Source: Cyprinodon diabolis
Lineage: Eukaryota; Chordata; Actinopteri; Cyprinodontiformes; Cyprinodontidae
DNA length: 64,000 nt
NCBI GenBank assembly: GCA_030533445.1
Contig: CM060072.1
Span: 13,545,875 to 13,609,874 of the forward strand
Direction of reading: 5' to 3'
The notes beneath the pieces are model-generated. The model worked only from the letters and a program-made list of their open reading frames with translations. It did no database searches and was not told the origin of the DNA. The first letter of the stretch is position 1. Each line of letters starts with the position of its first letter. The position numbers and the translations under genes are program-made. Positions 34,790-47,100 of this stretch are shown here, piece after piece.

Positions 34790-37453
34790 ATATATAAAAC
34801 CATTAGAAAAGCATCTACTGATTTAAAAGTTTTGCTAAAGTTAAGGTGCCTAAGTTACCCTAGTTGGTTAGATTTAAGGGAAAACACATTACCTGACAAT
34901 GGTGGGTGAGGAATTGATCATATGATATAAACCATAATTTACTTGAATCGCTGACCTTTCCAAAATGCAGACCTTCGTGCAGGACTTTCGTGCTCTGCTA
35001 CTGTATGTGGCAATGCTAGTATTAGCAGCTAACTTCCCTCAAACTATTAAAGCTCTTTGAAATGTTGGACATTGTCACAAATTGAATTGTCCGAACTCTC
35101 CTATCTCAGTGGCTCTCGGTGTATGTAAGCCACTAGCACAACATTCAGAATTCTCATTTTTGTGTCACATAAAATTAACATTGTATATCAGTGAGTTATA
35201 TTAGTGGAATAGCCAATGCCCAATGCTGGGTTTTAAAGCTAATATTGGTCAATATTGATAAGATGCCAACAATAAGGTGCAGCTATATTCTTATTGGTAT
35301 CAAAGATAACTTTCTTAAACTACCGCATCAAAGAGGTGTGATTCTAGAGCTACCTGGTACTGATCACTAAGGTGCATTGATGGAATTTCTGAGCCACTGA
35401 TTCCCATTCATTAAAAAAGTAAAGCTGAAAATACTCAGATTTGATTTTACCATTCACCTTTTTTATAGAAGTATAATAGAGAAACTGACTTGCAAAGAAA
35501 GGAACTGGAGTAGTTTTCTTTGACCTACAGTAAACTACTCCTGCCGCCCTCTTCTAATTTTTCCAACATTACAAATTGTTTCTAGTCATCTCAGATATTC
35601 TTAAGATTACATGTTTTCTATACTTTAGCTATGAAATGTTTTTATGTATTACATTTTTAATTTGTTCATGTCATGTCATTGCACAATCTTCTTTTTTTCC
35701 ATACATGAACAAAAAGGAACAGAGGGAAGATCTTGAGAGGAAATCTTGTATAACCAGTTCCTAAAAATGCACAACTCAGAAATTTAAAAAATCTATGAAA
35801 TTTCACAGCATTCCGCCCCAAATCCTCACCAGGTCACAAAACAAAATCAGCATCATTCGTCTTTGTCTTATAGTTCAGAGATTACATTCAGTGCTCAAAG
35901 GGAAATGTTCCTATTAGTGGGATTGAACGATCCAATCTAAAAACAACAAAAACACTTTGGTTCCTTTGTTTTTTTTATTCAGCAGAAGAAAGTCCGCTAA
36001 GTCAACCAAGAAGTAACACTGATGCAGCATACATCCTGTTAGCTCTAAACCTCCTACTATTCTAAGGATTTATTTACTTTCCTTCAAGCTAGCTTTGATA
36101 TGACATCTTTCTACAACAGCTAAGTGAACTATTACAGGTTAATGATGTGAAATAATTAGACAAAAATGTTTTGTCTGGTTATCTTGCTAAAAGACTGGAT
36201 ACTAACCTCTGCACCATGACACTGACGTGTGTGTAGCTCTTATACTGACTAAAGTATATCTTTCCCTGTTACAAACCTGAGGCATAAACATAGCAAAATT
36301 GAACAAAGTGACATGTTTATATTTCTGTTTCTTCCTTTCTCTTTGATCTGCTTGTTGTTGTTTCCTCTATCACACCTCTCTCCCTCACACCTCTCTGTCT
36401 CTTGTTTTCTTCTTCATCACCTTTTCCCTCCCTCAAAGCTCTCCTGATTCCTGCAGAGGCATGCTGCATCATGGAAACCACCGCCTCTGTGTGTGTATGT
36501 GTGTGTGTGGGATGGCTTGTGGTAAACGCTCCCTAACAGCACCTCCTGCTGTCCTGTTTGCCAGATTATTATAGGCAGTATGATTTACAGTCAGTCAGAG
36601 AGCAGGAAGACATATTTTTCAGTCAAGGGTTTTTGCATTATTTTATTTTGGAAGTACAAGGGGTTTATGGGAAATATCTGGCTAGAGAAGAATACAAAAT
36701 ATTATTTTGCTGTTGCATACAACAATCGTAATCTGGGCATTGTTTAAAAAAAGTTTTGGTTACAGTAGGAAACCAGGGTGCATAATAATAGTATATTAAA
36801 CCTGTGTAGTATAGATTTATTTATTTTTCACACTCTGGACTGAACCATAACAACCACAAACCTTTTTCCAGCCATCACTTCATCACGTAACTAGAGGAAG
36901 CAGATGTGCTGATAACAGCTGACCGATTTAGTCATTACTGCTTTGCATAAACTGATATATCTTCTGTTCTTTCTGTTTGAGCAGGTATTTAAACCACTGC
37001 ACCCTCACATTATGCACATCTTTTAGATTTTTTATTGTTTTTGTATTTACCTTGAGTAAACAATGCTGAGAAATATACACATTTTAAGTCTGTTTGAACC
37101 GAAATCTTATCCGAAAATAATTAAGCTATTCATAAAATGCTTAAGTTCTATCAATGAAGGGAACTTATATTTTAGGGTTGTCAAAATATGAAAATTATTC
37201 AGCACAATTACTGCTTCCCCAATCCTTGTGAAAACTGTACAAATATGTGCCCGACTGATGTCTGGTTGAAAACAATCTGTTTAAGTACAGAACAATCCTT
37301 TACTTATCACTCAAGACCATCCGAATCAACATCAAACTAGCTAGCAATTAAAGGCACATTGAAACATTAAAGATAAACTATAGAAAAATGCTCAACTGAA
37401 TCAAATGTACACTCTTTCATTAAGGATATTAATACGATCACTGTTCTCTTCCT

Positions 37454-37690
37454 GCAAAAATGACTAAATATTTCTTAAAATAAGTGTATTTACCCTTATT
37501 CTGAGTAGGTAAATAAAATAATCTGCTGATAGTATTTTTACCCTTGAAATAAGATAATTAGGTATTACACACTTTTCTTTTAATGTAAATTTTCTTTTTC
37601 CATTGGAAAAGTGTCTCACTTAACTCCCCAATTCAAGTACCAATGCAATTATTTTAAGAAAAAATGACTTAGATTTCAGTTTTTTAAACA
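37454..37690. repeat. AT-rich dispersed repeat, copy 1
   Basis: AAATATTTCTTAAAATAAGT, TTTACCCTTATTCTGAGTAG and GTAAATAAAATAATCTGC recur with small changes at 51846-52090 and partly at 54648-54842. It is probably a non-coding MITE-like family. Confidence 0.6.
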
Positions 37691-38404
37691 TGGAAGTAAA
37701 AGTTAAATATTTTTTACTTATCAATAGTCCCCTACTTAATGGTTTTGCCCAAACTAAGAAAGTTAAATATTGTCAAATTATAGTTAATAACTGTTGTCTT
37801 AACTAGACAGAACCCTAAACCTTTTAAAATGCTGTTGCAAAAAGGGTTTTAAGTAGTTTTCTTTGTATCTGTTTAAAATGTCATGGCAACCTCATTTTGT
37901 ATTAAGTAGATTTATATTTAATAAGACTAACTTTCAGTTAAGATGGGAAAGAACTTTGAGACAGAGGTTAATATTTAAAACAATCCAACTATCTTTATAT
38001 ATATCCTCTAAAAATGGACCATAAGGACAACTCTTCATTCTTTAAATACCTCTAAAGGTAATACAGATTTTAAATAAAATAGTGGAAACCTCAGCTTCTC
38101 TTAATTTCATTGACATCATGTCTCCTGCAAACAATAAAAGAGTTTAAACACTTCTAATTATACAGACACAAGAAAATGCATAAAAGCAGGGATTGTTTGC
38201 AGCCTCATAAATGCACAGATTGGATGCTCCACACCCACATGGGAAAGAATGGTAAACTTTTAGACTTCTTATATTAGAAATAAAATGTTTGGAATAGCAA
38301 TTTTGCAAAACCACAAAGCTGTGTATTATGTGCATTATTACAATAACCCTGTTTAATAATTCTGTTATATAAGACTTCAGGTGTTATATAAAGGACTTCA
38401 AACT

Positions 38405-38613
<209 letters not shown>

Positions 38614-39122
38614 TAGATGTGTGTGGACGCACTGTATATACTGTTTATACACCATGCACCTTTTCCTCCTTTTGACTCCTCCTTTGACTATTGAGCCGAT
38701 ATAAAGTAAATTTCTCCACTGTGAGATCAATAAAGGGTATCAATCAATCATTCATCTTCCTGTCAGAAATTTTTCTGTTTGAACATGTACTCATTTTCAA
38801 AATTGGTTGACCGGACCTTAATCTTCGTGCAGGTCTCTTTCCTTCCAGCTTTGCAGTGCTTAAGCTTGGCCTTAAAACCTTGATTCTACAGAAAAATATC
38901 CCCAAATGTTTTTTTTTACAGACTCTCAGTGGCATTGTGACATCTCTAGTTTATCTAACAATGTTATGCTGCAACACCAAAGCCAGATCTGCATTTGTTT
39001 TATTATAATGTATGTCTGCAGCAACCTCACTGTTATGCTTTGTTTTGTTTTTTTTACCTTTCCTCTTCTCTCTCTGTCAAACTTTTTTTTCTGACCATAT
39101 CCTCTATCTACCCTTCTCACAG

Positions 39123-39268
39123 GCTTGCCAAAGTCATTTCCATTAGAAAACTCTTTGTTCGACAGCTGGCTGGCCAAGTCAGTTCAGATCACTGCTGATG
39201 ACATGCTAAGCCAGTGGGCTCTGGGCGGCCAGCATAACGACAAAAGCAGCAGTCTGCTATCTGACCAG
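39123..39268 (+). CDS. jade2: JADE2-like protein, conserved C-terminal block exon
   Basis: The exon opens after CTCACAG at 39122, completes a glycine codon, and encodes LPKSFPLENSLFDSWLAKS then VQITADDMLSQWALGGQ, ending SSSLLSDQ with the donor CAG|GTAGGG at 39268-39269 (phase 0). The LF-S-SWLA-SVQIT-DDM block closely resembles the corresponding region of vertebrate JADE2 and is the best paralogue evidence along with the C-terminus. Its molecular role is not well defined; it lies outside the PHD fingers, in the part of JADE scaffolds expected to be available for other partners. The exon sits 94 bp upstream of an inserted transposon. Confidence 0.88.
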
Positions 39269-39362
39269 GTAGGGCTTTTCAGCTGCCAGAGGCTTGGGAA
39301 ATGTTGCATTGGCTACTTTTGAGCTGACTCTTGCTTTTCACTGCAGATTTTACAAAGATTAA

Positions 39363-40195
39363 AGTCATAGGGAAGTATCAATGTACTCTTTATTAGACCA
39401 TATTGTCCCAGAAGTTAGAAAATTTTTATAAAAAAAAAAAATTCCTGACTTAAAATCTGTTTTTTTTTGTTTTTTTTATGTTATTTGTGCAGGCCAGTTA
39501 ATTATATGTCAGCCTGTACATCTAAATTCGGCCAATCATATGTCAACGGACATCTGTCAATCAAATCTTTTTGGTCATAGCATGATTCATATGTTGTAGC
39601 TAATATACGCAACGGTTGAAATAAGAGATAAGAATCATTTACTTTCCCATTGAGTTCCGTCCCAGTGTTCACGGTGATGGATGTCTGTGTCTTCTGCAGA
39701 CGTAGAGCTAACAAAACTGGCAGTGTTGCTAGTCAAGGGCTCAAACATGTACGGCTGTAAGACTTCAACACCAAACCAAGCTTCTGCCGCCCTGGCGTTC
39801 TCTTCCACGACAACTTCGTCCCCATTTTCCTCCTCTAAATAAAAAATGTATGACGAAGGAGACTCTTCAACGACCTCCGACATAAAACTCTCCTCCTCTA
39901 AAAGGTTTCTGCTGTCCATAGCGTTCCTTGACAGTGTTGTTGCCAAGTCACCAATTTAGTGCTACTTGGTCCCAATGGAATTTCCCATTGGGAACCTACT
40001 AGCACTAACTTGCAGTGGTTAGCAAGATGCTTCTGAGACACCGGGCCACAAGCAAACTTGCTTGTGAACCTTCCGCCACAACAATCCAGCCCCCTTGAAT
40101 GCGATTAGAACAATCACATTCACTTTATTGACTCGTGTAAAGATGTGCACCACTCGGGAGAAATCGGAACTGCAACCATTGGACAGCCGCTGTTT
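39363..40195 (-). mobile_element. TTAA-inserting DNA transposon, copy B
   Basis: It starts AGTCATAGGGAAG after TTAA (39359-39362). It is collinear with copy A over its whole length, including the GGCCAGTTA block, AACGGTTGAAATAAG, the minus-strand ORF and the CACTCGGGAGAA block. The right end is eroded: after GGACAGCCGCT the terminal TTCCCTATGACT is missing and TTAA follows at 40196. An extra stretch near 40045-40070 is absent from copy A. The element is non-autonomous. Confidence 0.78.
39640..39919 (-). CDS. Acidic ORF in TTAA element, copy B
   Basis: The frame equivalent to copy A starts MDSRN at 39919 and runs to EHWDGTQWESK before TGA; an in-frame upstream ATG at 39946 adds MATTLSRNA. It keeps the acidic first half and the core ARAAEAWFGVEVLQPYMFEP. 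There are no gaps and no stops relative to copy A across 91 residues, despite about 25 amino-acid differences, which suggests the frame was under selection while the family was active. The function is unknown; no transmembrane, zinc-binding or catalytic motif is evident in this part. Confidence 0.5.
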
Positions 40196-40987
40196 TTAAT
40201 AATTAATGACAAATGGTCCTTCCATATACCGAAGGGGAGAAAAAAAAGTCATATGAGTTAAACTCTAACATAGGGGTACAGTTTTCTAGCCCATGGGCTC
40301 TAGCCTGGATAAAAATCCATAAAAACTCCAAAAGAGCTGCACGTTGGGGATAGCATAGCTTCATATCAACGACTCACTTTTTCCAATTCAGACCTACCTC
40401 ACAAATGTTAACATGGGAAGTTTCGTAAAAAAAAAAAAACATTTAGACTTTAACAGAAACTGTGTGATTTTGTCAGAGAATAAGATAGATTTTTCAAAAA
40501 TCAAAAATACTCCCATTGGTTTGGCAGGAAACAATGGATGATTATGCATGTTAAGTATGGTAGAGATCTGTAAGTCTATGAACTAATTTCTCCTTCAAAG
40601 GTCCTATGAGAATTGATTTAATGCATTGCATTGATCTAGCTTTTATCATAAAAAGCATCCAAAATATCTAAGACCATACCAACAAAGAAATGGTACATGA
40701 GACAGAAGGCCTGCTTCTATGGCCATCTCAGTCCACAAACCTGAATCCTTTAAAAGAAAAAACCTGTAGAAATGACCTGAAAAAAGGAAAAATGGTAAAA
40801 GATCTGTCTTTCTCCATGAAACATTTCTTAAAAACAGCATTTTACCTAGTTTTTTTTAAATTGCTCTATGAAAGTCATGCAACTTTCTTCCTTCTGCTCT
40901 GGACTATTCTTCTTTTTTTTTCTCTAATGACTTTCATCTCAGCTGCATATTTGTCCTAATATGACCAGTTTTTTTCCTCTCATCCAG

Positions 40988-41740
40988 CTAATGCAGGGCG
41001 AGGAAAGCCTCCTGAACCTTATGATGGAGAACTCTATGCAGCCTGCTTGGAAAACACCTCAGCTGGGCCGCAAACCCAGGGGGAGCAACAAACTCCGTTC
41101 ACGGGGACAAACTACTGCGAGCAACCAGCCCCTTTTTGGAGTAGCTGCATCTGCAACCAGCTGCCCCTCTACAGCAAAGAGCCTCTGGGAAAAGTCCAGC
41201 CATGTAGGCCAGAAAGGCGAAAAGCCAAGAAGCTCGTTTAAGACGGTGCACCACCATGTTCATCAACACCAGACCAGGAGCTCTGACCTGTGCAGTGACC
41301 CACCACCACAGCCGCCTATCTCCAAAATGGATTCCTGCCACATTTCTGAGGAGCGTGGCCCGTGGGACAGCGTCCACATGGGAAATGGGGTTGTGTTGGG
41401 GGATGGATCTGGTTTTACAGCCAGCTCTTCTCCATCTCCGGCCTCCAGTCCGGGTATCACGGTGCCTGACGCCAGGGCAATCCTCCGAGGTGGGGGACCA
41501 AGGTCCCGCCTGGCCCGTCAGGGCAGATCCAGAGTAAGGGGAGGCTTTGGGGAACTGGACTCCATGGACCTGCCACTCACAGGGAAGGGCACATCCTTGC
41601 TGGATGCTGCCGACACTGATGGGTATTTCTCTGATGGTGAGAGTGATTTGGAAGTGCGTTCTGGTGGACGTAAACTTCGGCTGCCTCAGTTGCATTCTGC
41701 GAATGAGGATCTACTGAGAAGAAGCGTTCTGGCGTCCTAA
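40988..41740 (+). CDS. jade2: JADE2-like protein, terminal exon and stop
   Basis: The exon begins LMQGEESLLNLMMENSMQP directly after CCAG at 40987 and runs 250 codons to TAA at 41738-41740. Most of it is low-complexity: basic and serine/proline-rich stretches (GRKPRGSNKLRSRGQ, PPPQPPISK, ASSSPSPASSPG), an arginine-rich GPRSRLARQGRSRVRGG, then the conserved acidic motif DTDGYFSDGESDLEV and the end LLRRSVLAS. TDGYFSDGE and a C-terminal VLAS are, as I recall, features of vertebrate JADE2. The frame is open upstream to 40961, but the acceptor and phase 0 fix the coding start. The window encodes 382 residues of the protein in total, about half of the family's usual length. Confidence 0.88.
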   Translation, partial: LMQGEESLLNLMMENSMQPAWKTPQLGRKPRGSNKLRSRGQTTASNQPLFGVAASATSCPSTAKSLWEKSSHVGQKGEKPRSSFKTVHHHVHQHQTRSSDLCSDPPPQPPISKMDSCHISEERGPWDSVHMGNGVVLGDGSGFTASSSPSPASSPGITVPDARAILRGGGPRSRLARQGRSRVRGGFGELDSMDLPLTGKGTSLLDAADTDGYFSDGESDLEVRSGGRKLRLPQLHSANEDLLRRSVLAS

Positions 41741-43370
41741 ACAACCTAGACTCAAACAAAAACACAAAGGAAGATCTCAAAGCTGACTGGTGGCTGAGCA
41801 GCCTTGTTAAACCAAATCTGTCATATCTATCAGTGGTGACTTTTTCCAGCTCTGCTTTGTTTTTTTGTTGTTGTTTTTTTAGGGAGGGGTGACCTGAATG
41901 TAGCTGTATGCTTATCGTACAGTAAAGCTTCTCCACTGGACCACAGTTTGACGTTAGCTCATCATACAGTACTCTCAGCAAATAGGAAAGAAACATAACC
42001 ATTTGTCTTTGTATATTTCTGATGACTTTTCTTTCTGAGCGCTTAAGCACCCAGTTCTGGCCTCATGTCTGCAGTATGCGTTGGACCTGGGAACAAACAC
42101 TTTGGGGCATTATTCTACTTATTCAAGCTGGTTTCAGGTGTGCAACATTCTTCTTTTGAAGGTCCAAGTTGCATCCAAGGAGTACTTGTTTTCTGAAATA
42201 TGTTCGCTCAAAGACAATTTCATACCAGAGTTGATATGAATATGTGCGGAGGGTGGCACAGGACGGCATGTACTCAGCCATGAAAAGCACAACTAGTCAG
42301 ATGAGCTGTCATGGAAGCACTTGAGTGTATAATAGATACTCATTCAGGGCTGGGGTCAGTTTAATTCCTGTTGACTCAGAAGAAAAGTTTACACAGAAGC
42401 CTTTTTTTTTAAATTAGTTTTCAGGCCCCAAAAAGCAGATATCTTATTCAATTTCTTCCTACTCAGCGAAGATTTACCCCAACCCTGCTGTTGTGTCAGA
42501 CTGTCACAGAGACACAAACACACACAAACATACACTCCGGAACATTTACATGTCTACTTGCATCTTAGCATTGTATAATATTTGATAAATTCTTCTCCAC
42601 TGCTGTCAAATTCTTCCAAAATTGACTTTATTCCCCCTAAATTTTAAAAAACAGAAAAACAAAATCAATACAGAAACGTTGTGCCTTCGGTCACTTCATG
42701 TGACCTCCCCACGAAACAATCAATGACTAAACCAATCAATTGTCTCGCAATCAAAATTTTAAACAATCAAAGCAAAGCAAAATCCTGCTAGATTGGTTGC
42801 CACGTGTAGCCATCTGGTGTCTTGTCACCTTAGCGATTGATTAGTGCCTAAAACAAACAACAGAAATGCATGCAGCCTTTGCCATTTATTTTAAGCGATT
42901 AATCTGCAGCTCTTTGCAACACAGGGCCACACAGCGCTGTCAATGCAAAGATCTGCCTACTCTTATAAGCCCCAGTTAAATGACTCATTTGCTGCAGAGA
43001 GCCATTAAAAACAAGTGCTTGGCCAAGTTACACTGTTCTTGTTTTATAGACGCCTACAAGATACCTGTTGCTCATGTCTGATCTGTTGAGATAAAAACGG
43101 CTTTTCAGATTCTAATCTTTACCTATTTTAATCTGTTCTCTTTTTATAACCAAATTATCTAGGTGTTGTAACTCAAAAACAAAATCAATCAAATGCTTTG
43201 ACTTTTTTGCAATGCCTTCAAAATCATCTAAAACTGCTGATAAAATGAGCAAATATCAATATCTTATAAGAAATCATACAGTAATAGTTTGTCTTCCCGG
43301 TGTGAACAGATATTTTTATTCTCAGTTTTTATGAAAGAAGAGTCAATAAAGAGCAGGCTTTTAAACATGT
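41741..43370 (+). other. Putative jade2 3' UTR
   Basis: Sequence after the stop has no coding frame of note and no recognised mobile element. The first canonical AATAAA in this direction is at 43345-43350, so the transcript end is placed near 43370. The long minus-strand frames over 41099-42050 are shadows. Confidence 0.5.
43345..43350 (+). terminator. Candidate polyadenylation signal AATAAA
   Basis: AGTCAATAAAGAGC lies 1.6 kb after the jade2 stop. It is the first canonical hexamer downstream. ATTAAA at about 43005 is a weaker alternative. Confidence 0.5.
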
Positions 43371-43633
43371 AAAGTAAAACTAACAAAAGAGAAAAAAATT
43401 TTTTAACAGTCTTTAAATATATGCGATTAGAACAGTTAGTGTTACCAGTTTTAAACGGCAGACACCATCTGAATTCCCCTTGGGAACGCAGTCCTTTAAG
43501 GTTATTAAAATATCTAAATCCAGAAATGCAAATGTTTCTAGCAAAGCTTCACCAACCTCCAAGGTGCATGAAGAGGGTCAGGGAACTGGTGAGGGAAAAG
43601 TTCATCCTCCCTTGAAGTATTTCAAACAGACTC

Positions 43634-44179
43634 TAGCCCCATTTACACCACCCTCTGAAAAGTGATCCGTGCCGAGCTTGGATCAGTAAACCATGTCGAG
43701 CTTCCTTACGACCGTTTACACACAACGCTAGCACGGTTCCTCGCCTCCTAGTGACGATCTACTTTACTACTGCTCTCTAGAGGTAAACAACCAACATGGC
43801 GGCACCCATAATATTCAAGAAGTTATGTTTTGTTATCATTGTGGTATTTCGTTGTTTGCGGAGAGTCAGGGGAAGAAGGCAGCCTTTGATGAATTTACTT
43901 GACAGTCGGCTTTTGGGAAGTGGATACGACAAAAGATAGTCTAATCGGGGGATTAGACTTTCCTTTGTTATTTCCTAAACGCAGGAAACGACGTTAAGGT
44001 AATGACGCGGTCTGCTCATGCACTCTTTGTTATCTGGGAACAGAGCCAGAACAATCGTTCGATTGTGTCTGCATGGTCGGGTTCAGTTTTGCGTGCAATT
44101 TACACTCAACAGTTATCTCGGTTACCGTCCTCGGACCAATGTCGGCACGGTTTCAGACGGACTCGTGTAAATGGGGCTA
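43634..44179 (+). mobile_element. Inverted-repeat DNA transposon, Harbinger-like
   Basis: The 546-bp element has ends TAGCCCCATTTACAC (43634) and GTGTAAATGGGGCTA (to 44179), perfect 15-bp inverted repeats. The body is GC- and CpG-richer than the flanks. It has a short + strand frame (43796-43939) starting MAAPIIFKKLCFVI with an arginine-rich part like Harbinger transposase N-termini. No 3-bp TTA duplication can be seen; if the repeats start at GCCCC, the target would be TA. Class assignment is therefore tentative. Confidence 0.65.
43796..43939 (+). pseudogene. Possible Harbinger transposase start, truncated
   Basis: The frame is 47 codons: MAAPIIFKKLCFVIIVVFRC, then LRRVRGRRQPLMNLL, to a TAG at 43937. 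A hydrophobic run followed by LRR-R-RR resembles the start of some fish Harbinger transposases. The remainder of the enzyme is deleted. The resemblance is weak and based on pattern alone. Confidence 0.35.
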
Positions 44180-47100
44180 TTAGCTGCGTTTCCATTACCC
44201 TTCAAGTTGAGCAAATTATAATTATAAATTTGCTAATTTAAACACTGTAATTTCAAGAAACTAATGTTTTCTGTGTTGGTCCAATGGAGTTTGTACTAAA
44301 TATTTTATGTGTTGCTGAAGTTTTCACCTCAAAATATCTAAATCCATACAGTTTGAATTACAGTTTGAAAAGATAACACTTTCTTATACAATACATTCAG
44401 ACATCTTGTTATCTGCTAAATTCTCAGCTAACATCCTGGTAGAATTATTTCTCTTGATTATTCAGTGTTATACAGACTTACATTTAAACACTGTGCTGAC
44501 AGTTAAAATTGTTTTCTTTAAGTCCTCTTCTTTCAGTAGCCAATTCCACACTGAAGGTTGGTGCTCGGTTAGGTATTGCACATTCCCTGATGGTGGGAAA
44601 CAAAATTATTTTAATGAAAACCCAGTTACCAATGAAACACTATCTCAAAGTGTCTTTTTTCCCCTTTCTAAATATTATTTTCTAAGTCCTTTAGATGAAA
44701 AATGTCCAAATAAATTGGTTACTTCAGGTCATTATATATATCTAATCAGTTTTTAATGTCTTGGTGCAAATACAGCACTTTTTAGCAGATAGTGACACCA
44801 GCATAGCCGCCTTTAAGCCTGTCTTGACCAAGCTCTTGTATCTTATGGCTCTAGTGCAAGCATTCCATACCCTAAACAAATGGAAACAATGTAAGAATCA
44901 GCGTCTAGCCCCTCCTGAGTTACCAAACCAAGCTTTTTTGTTTTAGAGCAAACTTAACGATCTTGCCATTATCCAAAAGAGTTGTATTTTGTACTCAAGA
45001 GGCAGTTTATGGTATTCTCAGGGGTAAATGAAAATCTTTTTAAAATGATTATGACAAGATTAAAGAAAATGTAAATGTAAAATTATATATACTACATAAT
45101 ATCTATGTCAAAGTGAGGTGTGTTTGATGAGATACCTTGTTTGGCCAGTGTCATAGTTTGGTTTCCTACAACATTACTACTGAGCAAGTGTCTTCTCTGA
45201 CTGTGTCCATCAGCCCTGGGCTCAACAGTTCTGACTTATGTTTATTACCAGATACAGACAGGTCATTCTCCGCTGGGGCGCTCAGACCTATCAACGCAAA
45301 ATGTGTTGAAATAAATTAGGAAAAATTATTTGTAAGGGCTGCTTGACCCAGGTCGACACACAAGCCTTTAAGTAGAGATATACGTCCATTCTGCTCTGTT
45401 TTATTTTCTTCTGTACAGACTCATTCTAACTGGTGTTCAAGAGTGACCATGCCAAAGAGCAGATCTGTGTAACAAGGCAGCATATTTACATCTTGTCTAC
45501 ACAAACACACATACATGCACTCTGTCTCTGGATCGCAAGATAAAGTGAGGACGAAAAGGTGACAGACAGCTCTGTAAGTGACCTCCAGGTCTGTTTGGTT
45601 TATTATGGCTGTAGTCACCAATGTAACAGGCTTTTCCCCCCTGACCTATATTCACAGGGCCTGTTACAGCAGACTGCTGGTCACTTAACACAGACTTACA
45701 AACATAAACACCTTAATGCTGCTTAAGTATGAAGATCTAACACAACTGCAAAATCACATGCAGGGATTCACACAAGCTGGTATCAACAGGGTTATAACGT
45801 AAGAGATGAATAGTTTTGTATGGATATGTGGTCCTGACTTACTCAGAGAGAAACGCCCTCTAATGACAGAGTTTTAAGACAAGTGATGGCACTGTGTCCT
45901 TTTTGTCCTTCAGGGGTAGCCATCATAGGCGGTTTACATGGTTGTGCTGAATTGTGAGAAAATATCCATAAGCAATTTCTGAATTTCTACCATAGCCTGG
46001 AGGATTTTGGACTTCTACGTTGGCTATTACAGATGATCATTACAACACAGACACACAACAACAACAACTAGAGAACATGTTTTTTGAAGTGAAGATGTGG
46101 TGAAGTATCATTGCAGCCTACAGAACCGTCCTCCGGGTGTTAGTTGCTGTTCATGTGTCGCCAAGACAGATAATTGTAATCTTGGTTTCAATATTCAAAG
46201 TAGCCTGATGTTGTAGACAGTGGTATTAGATGAGGCCTAACATTTACGGCCTAAACATGTAGTAGCAAATGCTAAGGCTGCACAGTGCAAACGGTTAAAA
46301 GGAACTTTGGTCCATGAGGTTCAATTTTTTTAGATCAAATCTGAAACTGATTCTGTTATCCATTGGTGCTGTGCAGCCTTAACAAAAACTGGTTTATTAT
46401 TCTGTATTACAGTGTGGCTTCAATGCCCTCTCCTTCCGCTTCGTAGATACTGTAGACTAGAATCTTGCAGGTTTTTGTTCTTTTATCAGTATCCACTAGA
46501 ATACAGCTTCAGTGTCCTCTTTGTGGTATGCTGGTGGTGGGCGCTGACTCAGCCTGAAATCTCCCCTGGTTGATCTTTGAGTTTTGCAACTCTGACAGGT
46601 CCAAATTTATATCTAGATTGAAAGTTTTCAGCCATAACTGTGGGTTTCATTCTGTCAACCTAGATATGGTGTGGAAAGTTAAATCAGTTAGAAAAGAGCA
46701 TCAGTGACAGCATCAGCAAAAAGATAGGTGAGGTTTCTATTTCCTATTTCCTCTCTTTTGCATAATGTTATCTGCACCGCTCAAGTTTGAGCAACATTGT
46801 CCCTCAAATCTGACTATGTTTACACATGGCGCACAAAATACAACAGCCTAAATGAAATTGCATCCAAGCTCTTCTTTTCAATTACAATATTCAACAAACT
46901 TATACTAGAAAGACATTCTACATACTAGATCAATATTATAGCTAACAAGCTGCTGCTTTTTTCTTGGCCCAATTCACCCTTAAGCGTTGACATGAATGAT
47001 ACTCCAATTAAAAAAAAAAAACAAGCTGCCAACCATAAATCAAATAACAGCTCAGGAAAACAATCGCATTGATGCATTTCTTTGAGGGAAAAAGTTGAAA

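Larger units (their letters stand above)
39269..40987 (+). other. Last jade2 intron, half filled by a transposon
   Basis: It is bounded by GTAGGG and a TCATCCAG acceptor (40981-40987) preceded by a T-rich tract. The TTAA element copy B occupies 39363-40195. The remaining 40200-40980 is AT-rich with no feature recognised. Confidence 0.85.

Noticed and set aside
41099..42050. Long minus-strand open frames (198 and 157 codons) over the last jade2 exon and 3' UTR
   Set aside because: They lie opposite a GC-rich, low-complexity coding exon, show no family motif and have no splice or promoter support; they are frame shadows.
44180..44720. GCTGCGTTTCCATTAC word suggesting another MITE start
   Set aside because: No inverted partner was found downstream, so no element could be defined.
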